This document shows positions 7,854-14,438 of a stretch of 17,973 nt of DNA, in pieces. Source of the stretch: Patescibacteria group bacterium (lineage in GTDB: Bacteria; Patescibacteriota; Minisyncoccia; Portnoybacterales; UBA2143); NCBI GenBank assembly GCA_018819085.1, contig JAHJQT010000063.1, positions 1 through 17,973 on the forward strand, read 5' to 3'. A program made the translations under genes and the position numbers. The stretch's first letter is position 1, and each line of letters starts with the position of its first letter. The notes under the pieces were generated by a model. That model worked only from the letters and a program-made list of their open reading frames with translations. It had not been told where the DNA came from and did not search any database.

Positions 7854-9461
7854 TTAACTTTCAGAAACTACATCTTCTCCCTCTTTTAATCCCTCTATTA
7901 TCTCTATATTAGATTCTCCTTCTAGTCCTGTTTTGATGGTTTTTTCTTTTATTTCTTCACCTTCTAAAACATTAACATACTTTCGCCCATTGCTTTCTTT
8001 AATTAAATAATAAGGGAGGTAGAGAACATTTTCTTTTTTATCAGTTTCAATATCTAAATTAACCGTCATACCTGATTTTATTCTACTGTCTTCAGCGTCA
8101 AAGACACAAGTTATTTTATAATAAATAACACCAGAAACAATTGTTTCTGCAGGATTAATTCCTATTATTTGTCCTGTAAATTCATCATCAAGATTTAAAG
8201 CATCTAAAGTCATTTTTGACTTATCATTTAAATTAACTTTTGCAATCTCTGTTTCAGAAATATTTGCTTCTATTTGGAAACTACCATTACTTATCATTGA
8301 AATAATTATTGAATTAGCTTGGACTGTTTCTCCTTCTTCTTTCTCTATATTAGTAATAATTCCATTAACTGGAGATATTAAAGTCATTTTATTTATTTTT
8401 TCTTGAATTTGAAGTAAATTAGCTCTAGCTTGATTTACTTCTGCTTGAGCTAAATTAATATCTTCTTGTCTTGGACCAGCTTTTTTTAGAATAAGCTCGT
8501 CTTCAGCTTTTTTCAGAGCTGATTCTGCAGTATCTAAATTAGATTGAGCAGTATTAATATCCGTCTTATTTGTAACCTTTACTGAACTAATATCCTGCTC
8601 TGCCGTTGTTAAACTTACTAATTCAGTATCAATACTTGCTCTTTCTGTATTAATACTTGTTTTATCAGCAGTAGAAACTAAATTCTCTATAGAAGGATCA
8701 TCTAAGGCTGCGCGAATATATGCTAAAGCGTTTCTAACACTGGTAACAGCTGTTTTCATTTCTTTAAGAGCTGAATCAATATTATCATAAGATGAATTTA
8801 CTTCTGCTATATCTAAAGAATTCTTAGCTAAAGATAAATCATTTTTAGCAATATTTTCCTTATCTTTAACTCCAGTAGCAATTTGACTATTACCATTAAA
8901 ATATTCTTGTCTAATACCAGCAAAGACTATTAAAAGTGCTTGGTCAGCTACTGTATATGATGTTTTTATAATATCTAAGGCATCTTCATAAGCCATCATT
9001 AAACCATAATCAGCATCCTCTTGAGCATCAATTAATGCTTTTTCTTTATTAGTCACATTCACTTTGGCATTATCAACTGCTGCTTGATAAACCTGAATAT
9101 CTTCAATTCTGCTACCTGCTAATATTTGAGCTAATTTTGCTTGAGTAATGTCTAAACCTGCTTTACTTGACTGATATTGAGCATTTAATTCTCCCGTATT
9201 TAAAGCAATTAAAATATCACCAGCCAAAACTTCATTACCTACTTTTTTATAAATTTTATTTATTTTACCTTGATTTTCAAATTGTAAATCTATTTGTTTT
9301 GCAGGAATAACAGTTCCAGTTACTGAAACTGTTTGTACAACTTCACCTTTTGAAACAGGAATTAATGTATAAGAAGTGTTTTTGTCAGAAATCGCTTTAT
9401 AAATAAAATAACCACCAATAAGAATAACGATAATGCTAGTGATTATAATAAATTTCTTCAT
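7854..9461 (-). CDS. HlyD/MacA-type periplasmic adaptor (membrane fusion) protein with long helical insert
   Basis: The 535-aa protein has an uncleaved-looking N-terminal anchor (about 4-22). The two halves of the biotinyl-lipoyl-like domain lie near 45-90 and 358-390 (SPVNGIITNIEKEEGETV), followed by a beta-barrel and membrane-proximal domain to the C-terminus. The halves are separated by about 260 residues of Ala/Lys/Glu/Asn-rich helix, much more than the roughly 100 in E. coli MacA (371 aa). Two near-repeats, AGSRIEDIQVYQAAVDNAK and AGPRQEDINLAQAEVNQAR, bracket the insert. It is cotranscribed with the ABC genes and should couple to the permeases. If the host has no outer membrane, as inferred, the extended hairpin may reach through the cell wall or S-layer. 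Confidence 0.9.
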   Translation of the reverse strand: MKKFIIITSIIVILIGGYFIYKAISDKNTSYTLIPVSKGEVVQTVSVTGTVIPAKQIDLQFENQGKINKIYKKVGNEVLAGDILIALNTGELNAQYQSSKAGLDITQAKLAQILAGSRIEDIQVYQAAVDNAKVNVTNKEKALIDAQEDADYGLMMAYEDALDIIKTSYTVADQALLIVFAGIRQEYFNGNSQIATGVKDKENIAKNDLSLAKNSLDIAEVNSSYDNIDSALKEMKTAVTSVRNALAYIRAALDDPSIENLVSTADKTSINTERASIDTELVSLTTAEQDISSVKVTNKTDINTAQSNLDTAESALKKAEDELILKKAGPRQEDINLAQAEVNQARANLLQIQEKINKMTLISPVNGIITNIEKEEGETVQANSIIISMISNGSFQIEANISETEIAKVNLNDKSKMTLDALNLDDEFTGQIIGINPAETIVSGVIYYKITCVFDAEDSRIKSGMTVNLDIETDKKENVLYLPYYLIKESNGRKYVNVLEGEEIKEKTIKTGLEGESNIEIIEGLKEGEDVVSES

Positions 9462-9463
9462 AT

Positions 9464-10249
9464 TTAGTTTATTTCGTAAGTGATACTAACTGAAACGCTT
9501 ATTTTATTCTCTCCGGTTTCTATTTGCGGAGCTCCTCCGCCTCCAATTCCAATAGCTTCTTTTGCAGAATAAGTATCATAATATATTGGTTGTTCTCCGC
9601 TTTCATAAAATCCAACAATTCTAACTAAATCAACGCCTAATTGATCAGCAAGCTCTTTTGCTTTTGCCTTTGCCTTATTAATTGCTTCTTCTCTAGCTTG
9701 TTTTTTAAACGCATCTTCATTATCAATTGTAAAGCTTAAATCGCCAATCTGATTAGATCCTGCATCTGTAGCAGCCTGAACAATATCGCCTATTTTTTCC
9801 AAATCACGTATTTTAACCTGAAGTGATTGAGTTATTTCATAACCAGCTAAAATTCTAGTGCCAGTTTCCAAATAATTATAGCGCGGATAGATATTAAAAG
9901 CAGTTGTTTTTAAATCTTTTTCTTCTACTCCTAAATTCTTCATAGAACTAATGATTTTATTCATTTTTTGTGTGTTTTCAGTCATTGCTTGAGCAACTGT
10001 ATTTTTTTCTGTTTTAACTGAAAAAACAGCTATACCTAAATCAGGCTTAGCATAAATCTCTCCTGTATCAGAAACAGTTATTGTATTTTTTGTTTCAATC
10101 TCCTGTCCAATATATTTTCCTTCTTTTATTTTATTAAAAACACCAACTATACCTGAAACACTTAAAACGAAAATAAAAACAATTAAAACACTGATTAAAA
10201 CAATAAAAATATTTTTATTTTTTGAGCAATGCTCTTTTATAAAATCCAT
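9464..10249 (-). CDS. SIMPL (DUF541) domain protein, membrane-anchored
   Basis: The 261-aa protein has one N-terminal membrane helix (about 14-37) and an extracytoplasmic SIMPL domain (about 55-260), seen in TVSDTGEIYAKPDLG, the KNLGVEEKDLKTTAFNIYP segment and the tail ISVSVSITYEI. SIMPL proteins such as BP26 form large oligomers; their biochemical role is poorly defined. The gene is 2 bp from the adaptor gene, so it may work with the exporter in the cell envelope. It is one of the few genes here with a recognisable Shine-Dalgarno site (AGGA about 8 bases before ATG). Confidence 0.88.
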   Translation of the reverse strand: MDFIKEHCSKNKNIFIVLISVLIVFIFVLSVSGIVGVFNKIKEGKYIGQEIETKNTITVSDTGEIYAKPDLGIAVFSVKTEKNTVAQAMTENTQKMNKIISSMKNLGVEEKDLKTTAFNIYPRYNYLETGTRILAGYEITQSLQVKIRDLEKIGDIVQAATDAGSNQIGDLSFTIDNEDAFKKQAREEAINKAKAKAKELADQLGVDLVRIVGFYESGEQPIYYDTYSAKEAIGIGGGGAPQIETGENKISVSVSITYEIN

Positions 10250-10275
10250 AATAATATCCTTTCTTTTTTTATTTA

Positions 10276-10776
10276 TTATTTAATTGCCTTTAAAAATGGC
10301 TGTATTATTTTATCAACAAACTCCAGACAGGTTTCTCTATCTGTATAAAACCATAGAATAAAACCTAAAATTAGTAACAAAATTAAAATTCCTAAAAAAG
10401 AACGGCTTATAAATAACCGCATTATTTTACTTGTCCAAAGATTTTTACTTTTTGCTTTTATATTTTTCAAATCTTTTTCTAATTTAAAATCATAATATTT
10501 ATAAAACTCTGTTTTTTCTATTAAAAACTTTTTTAAAGTGTTCTGACAAAATTCACTTTCTGACTTTTGCTCCAATGTTAAAGTAAGAGCGGATAATTTA
10601 ACTGCTTCTATTTTATCAAGATTTTTCAAGATATTCTTAATCTCAGCAGACCATCTAAACCATTCTGTCTTATCATTTTCTAAAGATTCTAAAAGAACCT
10701 TTCTTTTCTCCTGCTCAATAAACTTTTCAGAAAGATTTTCAAGCTCTTTAGCTAATTTTTCCTTTGAATTTGTCAT
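10276..10776 (-). CDS. Unknown tail-anchored membrane protein, first gene of the ABC cassette
   Basis: I do not recognise this 166-aa protein. Residues 1-115 are charged, mostly helical and probably coiled-coil at the start (KELENLSEKFIEQEKRK). A single hydrophobic segment at about 126-144 (FLGILILLLILGFILWFY) is followed by a short 20-residue tail. This suggests a cytoplasmic helical domain anchored near the C-terminus. It is the promoter-proximal gene of the six-gene ABC operon, 26 bp upstream of the SIMPL gene, so a link with the exporter is plausible but not shown. The promoter geometry predicts that its mRNA starts at the ATG itself. Confidence 0.75.
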   Translation of the reverse strand: MTNSKEKLAKELENLSEKFIEQEKRKVLLESLENDKTEWFRWSAEIKNILKNLDKIEAVKLSALTLTLEQKSESEFCQNTLKKFLIEKTEFYKYYDFKLEKDLKNIKAKSKNLWTSKIMRLFISRSFLGILILLLILGFILWFYTDRETCLEFVDKIIQPFLKAIK

Positions 10777-10782
10777 ATATAT

Positions 10783-10810
10783 ATTATATTATATTTAAAA
10801 ATTTACACAA
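10783..10810 (-). promoter_or_regulatory. Promoter of the ABC cassette, predicted leaderless
   Basis: On the minus strand TTGTGT (10805-10810) and TATAAT (10783-10788) are 16 bp apart. Only six bases separate the -10 from the ATG at 10776, so transcription should begin at or next to the start codon. The -35 touches the conserved outer end of repeat copy B (10809-10836). The AT-rich sequence offers one other overlapping TATAAT, but with a poor spacer. Confidence 0.6.
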
Positions 10811-11030
10811 GCTTTGCCTTAGAAAGATGAGCAGGCACGGCCAGGAATAGGACGTGCCTTGAGAGCTACATCCCTTACGCTCGGAGGGCGGAAGGGTGTA
10901 CTCGTCAAGGCGTGTCCTATGGATGAGAAATTCTAAAAATCTAATCAGGCACGGCCTTATTCGCACAACCTTGCTTTTGCAAGGATGTAGCTCTGTAAGG
11001 CCATGCCTGTCCATCTTTTTGTATTTCTTA
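10809..11030. repeat. Structured multi-hairpin repeat, copy B (inverted relative to copy A)
   Basis: This copy is inverted relative to A. One hairpin pairs 10847-10862 with 10905-10920; the two non-Watson-Crick positions out of 16 are G-U and U-G on the plus strand, so plus-strand RNA pairs fully. The second hairpin (10946-11009) is 63/64 identical to that of A. Unlike A, this copy keeps a distal arm (10832-10850, CAGGCACGGCCAGGAATAG) between the outer end and the first hairpin. A frame of 88 codons crosses it on the minus strand but is only the translated repeat. The repeat fills most of the gene-free stretch 10777-11124; the rest holds two divergent promoters. Confidence 0.9.
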
Positions 11031-11053
11031 GAAAGTATAGTTTTTATCAAAAT

Positions 11054-11082
11054 TTGACAAAAGGCATAAAATATGCTAATCT
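11054..11082 (+). promoter_or_regulatory. Strong promoter of the 77-aa CxxC protein gene
   Basis: TTGACA (11054-11059), a 17-bp spacer, and TAATCT (11077-11082) preceded by an extended -10 TG (11074-11075). The leader is about 35 bases and carries a GGGGGGAA Shine-Dalgarno site (11113-11120) before the ATG at 11125. Both elements are stronger than those of neighbouring genes. Confidence 0.75.
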
Positions 11083-11124
11083 TTTTATAATAAAGTTCTT
11101 AAACAATTAATTGGGGGGAATAGT

Positions 11125-11358
11125 ATGGCAACAGAATTAGAAATTAAGCAGGAAAAGAAAATTGCAGAACTTGAGGCAGAGTTGGAAAAGATCAGGCAGA
11201 CCTTATCCATGTGCGCCAATTGTCATAAAATCCGCGACGAAAAAGATGCATATCATCCTATAGCTGATTACCTGCTCAATCAATTTGGGATAAAGACCAG
11301 TCACGGCATCTGCCCTGATTGCGCAAAAAAACTATATCCCGATTTTTACAAGGGATAA
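11125..11358 (+). CDS. Small stand-alone CxxC...CxxC zinc-binding-type protein
   Basis: The 77-aa product has a charged N-terminal coiled coil (about 5-27) followed by CANCHKIRD (C30, C33) and SHGICPDCAKKLYPD (C63, C66). This four-cysteine pattern is the same as the tail seen after PAS domains or receiver domains in many bacterial sensor proteins (C.YCKKIRD ... SHGICP.C). Here it is free-standing, with no kinase or receiver domain attached. Zn2+ binding is inferred from the paired CxxC. It is the only clear plus-strand gene, has a strong promoter and Shine-Dalgarno site, and a higher GC content than its neighbours, so it may be a recent arrival. Its last 27 bp overlap the 3' end of convergent uppP. 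Its function is unknown. Confidence 0.85.
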   Translation: MATELEIKQEKKIAELEAELEKIRQTLSMCANCHKIRDEKDAYHPIADYLLNQFGIKTSHGICPDCAKKLYPDFYKG

Positions 11359-12135
11359 AAGAACTACTACCCCAAAAACTAAAACAAAATAGCCGAAATT
11401 AATTTTTCTGGCTATTTTTAATAACAAACTAATAGTTAATAAGCCGAATATAAAAGAAAAAGCTAATCCTAAAAACATTTCTAAAGAAAAAGTAAAATTA
11501 TTTAAATTAAGAATAATATTCCCTCCTAAAACCATTGGCAAACTCATTAAAAAACTTAATTTTAAAGCAGTAGCACTATTAAACTTTCTCAAAAGCAAAG
11601 CAGAAACAGTTAATCCAGATCTTGATAATCCAGGTAAGGCAGCTAAAGCTTGAACAAAACCAAGTAAAATACTATCTTTATTCCCTATTTTTCTAATTCC
11701 CCTATTTTCTGTTTTTTTTGCTCTAATTTGTAATAATCCTGTAACTAATAATAATAAACCAACTATTAAAGTTATAATCCTAGCTGATAATTCTAATTGT
11801 TCTTCTAATCCAGAAAAAACTTTCATTAAAACAAATCCGAAAAATCCTCCAATTAAGGAAGAGATAATAAGAAATTTTAAAATTTCTTGAACTTTAGAAT
11901 TAGCTGTTTTAAAATTAAAAAGCGCTTTGATTAAATTCAAAACATCTTTGTAGAAATAAATAAGAGCTGCTAAAAAAGTACCTAAATGTAAGAATAAGGC
12001 ATATTTAATAATTTCTTCAACCCCTGCTTGATTATTGAAAAAATTCTTTTCTATTAAAACTATAATCCCTTCTGAACTGACTGGTAGCCATTCAAAAATA
12101 CCTTGAATAACACCTAAAATAATTTGTTCAAACAT
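11332..12135 (-). CDS. uppP: Undecaprenyl-diphosphatase UppP (BacA family)
   Basis: UppP dephosphorylates undecaprenyl pyrophosphate at the outer membrane face, recycling the lipid carrier for cell-wall and surface-glycan synthesis. The 267 residues are typical, with 7-8 hydrophobic segments. The first signature is GIFEWLPVSSEG (12-23; E15, S20, S21) and the second PGLSRSGLT (168-176), which includes the catalytic Arg region. The His that normally follows SSxG (His30 in E. coli) is replaced by Ile24. The start is 5 bp after the DUF4065-like gene, so it is the last gene of the helicase-typA operon. Its stop lies inside the convergent 77-aa gene. Confidence 0.93.
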   Translation of the reverse strand: MFEQIILGVIQGIFEWLPVSSEGIIVLIEKNFFNNQAGVEEIIKYALFLHLGTFLAALIYFYKDVLNLIKALFNFKTANSKVQEILKFLIISSLIGGFFGFVLMKVFSGLEEQLELSARIITLIVGLLLLVTGLLQIRAKKTENRGIRKIGNKDSILLGFVQALAALPGLSRSGLTVSALLLRKFNSATALKLSFLMSLPMVLGGNIILNLNNFTFSLEMFLGLAFSFIFGLLTISLLLKIARKINFGYFVLVFGVVVLLSLVKIGI

Positions 12136-12140
12136 ATAGC

Positions 12141-12617
12141 TTATTCAATTTCTTCTGCTTTTTTTTCTTCTTCTAATAAATTTACTTTTATTAAATCACG
12201 AACTCTTGTTCCATAATGCTCTTGTTTATGATAAGGATCTATGCCTAACATTGTTAAGATCGTATCTTCTAAATCATAATTAGGAATAGTTTTAAATTCA
12301 TCTATAATATTATCTATTCTTTCTTTATATCCCAATCTAAACTCAGATCTTGTATTCGCCTTCAATGGAAATCTATCTTCTATTTTTCCTCCACTTACAA
12401 GATCATTAAAACAATGCATCACATCATTGCTGAAAACACCTTGATGATGGATAACAAAAACATTATCAAGTAATCCTCTTTTTACAAGCTCTCCTTTATT
12501 CGGATCATAATGTTCTATTAAAAACATCATTTTCATCATTTTTGGTGAACCACCCACTAAAGAGCCCATTTCATTTACTAAATACAATATGACTTTTTTT
12601 GTTATATCTATATCCAT
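12141..12617 (-). CDS. Panacea/DUF4065-like protein (tentative)
   Basis: The 158-aa protein looks like the Panacea (DUF4065/SocA-like) group: an N-terminal helix with KMMKMMFLIEHYD (26-38) resembles the KLxKLLYFA start of that domain. HHQGVFSNDVMHCFNDLVSGGKI (57-79) resembles the YGPfs..i...l..L...G.I block. Panacea domains occur as antitoxins and in phage-linked proteins; no toxin-like partner is evident here, as the neighbours are typA and uppP. The acidic C-terminus (LLEEEKKAEEIE) is probably disordered. The family call rests on pattern memory and needs a profile search. Confidence 0.5.
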   Translation of the reverse strand: MDIDITKKVILYLVNEMGSLVGGSPKMMKMMFLIEHYDPNKGELVKRGLLDNVFVIHHQGVFSNDVMHCFNDLVSGGKIEDRFPLKANTRSEFRLGYKERIDNIIDEFKTIPNYDLEDTILTMLGIDPYHKQEHYGTRVRDLIKVNLLEEEKKAEEIE

Positions 12618-12628
12618 AATATAAATAA

Positions 12629-12657
12629 ATTATACCAAAGATAATTAAAAAAATCTA
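12629..12657 (-). promoter_or_regulatory. Possible internal promoter before the Panacea-like gene
   Basis: On the minus strand an extended -10, TGG-TATAAT (TATAAT at 12629-12634), lies 11 bases before the ATG at 12617. A weaker -35, TAGATT (12652-12657), is 17 bp upstream and overlaps the typA stop. If used, it gives a leader of only a few bases for the Panacea-like and uppP genes. Confidence 0.45.
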
Positions 12658-14421
12658 ACTATTTCTCTGCTTTAATTCTTTTTTCCTTAATCTAACACTT
12701 TTTGGAGTTATTTCTAATAACTCATCATCAGATACAATTTCTAAACCACGCTCTAAGGTTAATTTCATTGGAGGTGTTAAAGTTAAAGCATCATCAGATC
12801 CAGATGCGCGCACATTAGTTAAATTCTTTCCTTTGGTTGGGTTAACAGCTAAATCATCTCCTTTACTAACATTTCCAATAACCATACCTTTATATACTTC
12901 TACATTTGGACCTATATAAAGAACACCACGATCTTGTAAATTATAGAGAGCATAACCAAGGGCCTTACCATTTATCATAGAAACCATAGAACCAACTTGA
13001 CGACGTTTAATATCCCCTACATGAGGTTGAAAACCAACAACTCTTGAAGCCATAATTCCTTCACCTCTTGTGTCAACCATAAATTCTGAACGAAGTCCAA
13101 GTAAACCACGTGTTGGAATTTTAAATATCATCCGTATATTACCACTGTTATTTTTCATTTCCATTAACGTTCCTTTTCGCTTGGCAATTTTTTCAATAAC
13201 AAGACCAGATAAAGATTCTGGAACATCAATAATGAGCTCTTCAAAAGGTTCTAATGTTTTTCCATTTTCTTCTTTTAAAATAACTTGTGGTTGTGAGACT
13301 TGAACCTCATATCCTTCACGACGCATATTTTCAAGTAAAATAGCAATATGCATTTCTCCACGTCCATGAACAATACATTGATCTATTTGAGAAAAATCAA
13401 CTTTAATTCCTACGTTAACTTCTAATTCTTTTTCTAAACGTTCCTTTATTTGTGAACTAGTTACAAACTTTCCTTCTTTACCAGAAAAGGGAGAATTATT
13501 TACCATAAAGCCAAGAGAAATAGTTGGTTCATCAACAGCAATATGTGGTAAAAGCTCAGCTGATTCATCTGTCGTTATCGTATCACCAATATTAACATCA
13601 GGGAATCCTGCCACAACAACAATATCTCCTGCCTCAGCCTGTTTAACTTCTTTTTTCGTAAAACCTTCAAAAGTAAAAAGTTTAGTTACTGTTCCTTTCT
13701 GTATTGTTCCATCAACTCGTTTAATAAAAAGCTGACTTTTTTCTTTTACAGTTCCTTCATAAATACGAACAATTGCTAAACGACCAAGATAATTATCATA
13801 ATCTAAATTAAATGTTTGCATTCGTAATGTTTTGTCTACCTCTGCTAATGCTGGAGCAACATTTTCTATGATCGCATCAAGCAATGGAATCATATCTTTT
13901 GAATCTTGATCTAATTTTTTTTTAGCTATTCCTTCTTTGCCTATAGTATAAAGAGTTTTAAAATTTAATTGATCATCATTAGCTCCTAAATCCATAAACA
14001 ATTCAAGTACTTCTTCAATAACTTCTTTTGGTCGAGCAGCTTGCTTATCAATCTTATTTAAAACAACCAATGGCTTAAGTCCAATTTCTAATGATTTTTT
14101 TAAAACAAATTTTGTTTGTGGCATAGGACCTTCTTGGGCATCAACCACAAGAAGTACAGAATCAATTGATCGTAAAACACGTTCTACTTCTGAACCAAAA
14201 TCAGCATGTCCCGGAGTATCAACAATGTTAATCTTTGTGCCCTTATAGAACATGGAAGCATTTTTAGCATAAATAGTAATACCGCGCTCTTTTTCAAGCA
14301 CATTACTATCCATACTAACAGATTCATTGGTAACTGCTCCTGTTTGACGCATTAAAGAATCAGTAATAGCTGTTTTACCGTGATCAACATGAGCAATAAT
14401 AGCGATATTTCTAATTTCCAT
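12655..14421 (-). CDS. typA: Ribosome-associated translational GTPase TypA/BipA
   Basis: TypA is an EF-G-like GTPase that binds the ribosome and aids subunit assembly and stress or low-temperature growth. G motifs are HVDHGKT (11-17), ERGITI (45-50), DTPGH (68-72) and NKID (122-125). These are followed by domain 2, EF-G-like domains III and V, and the TypA-specific C-terminal domain (PTRGLLGLRSEF and VGSMVSMINGKALGYAL). At 588 aa it is about 20 shorter than E. coli BipA, with no motif missing. It begins 17 bp after the DEAD-box helicase stop and has no Shine-Dalgarno site. Pairing with an RNA helicase fits a ribosome-assembly or cold-response unit. Confidence 0.97.
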   Translation of the reverse strand: MEIRNIAIIAHVDHGKTAITDSLMRQTGAVTNESVSMDSNVLEKERGITIYAKNASMFYKGTKINIVDTPGHADFGSEVERVLRSIDSVLLVVDAQEGPMPQTKFVLKKSLEIGLKPLVVLNKIDKQAARPKEVIEEVLELFMDLGANDDQLNFKTLYTIGKEGIAKKKLDQDSKDMIPLLDAIIENVAPALAEVDKTLRMQTFNLDYDNYLGRLAIVRIYEGTVKEKSQLFIKRVDGTIQKGTVTKLFTFEGFTKKEVKQAEAGDIVVVAGFPDVNIGDTITTDESAELLPHIAVDEPTISLGFMVNNSPFSGKEGKFVTSSQIKERLEKELEVNVGIKVDFSQIDQCIVHGRGEMHIAILLENMRREGYEVQVSQPQVILKEENGKTLEPFEELIIDVPESLSGLVIEKIAKRKGTLMEMKNNSGNIRMIFKIPTRGLLGLRSEFMVDTRGEGIMASRVVGFQPHVGDIKRRQVGSMVSMINGKALGYALYNLQDRGVLYIGPNVEVYKGMVIGNVSKGDDLAVNPTKGKNLTNVRASGSDDALTLTPPMKLTLERGLEIVSDDELLEITPKSVRLRKKELKQRNS

Positions 14422-14438
14422 AAAATTATTTATATAAT

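Noticed and set aside
4442..11030. CRISPR array or insertion sequence
   Set aside because: The repeats are two inverted copies with no regular spacers, and no transposase, integrase or Cas gene is present.
10784..11050. An 88-codon minus-strand frame
   Set aside because: It lies wholly across repeat copy B; its codons are the repeat itself, and the same sequence in copy A is not an equivalent gene.
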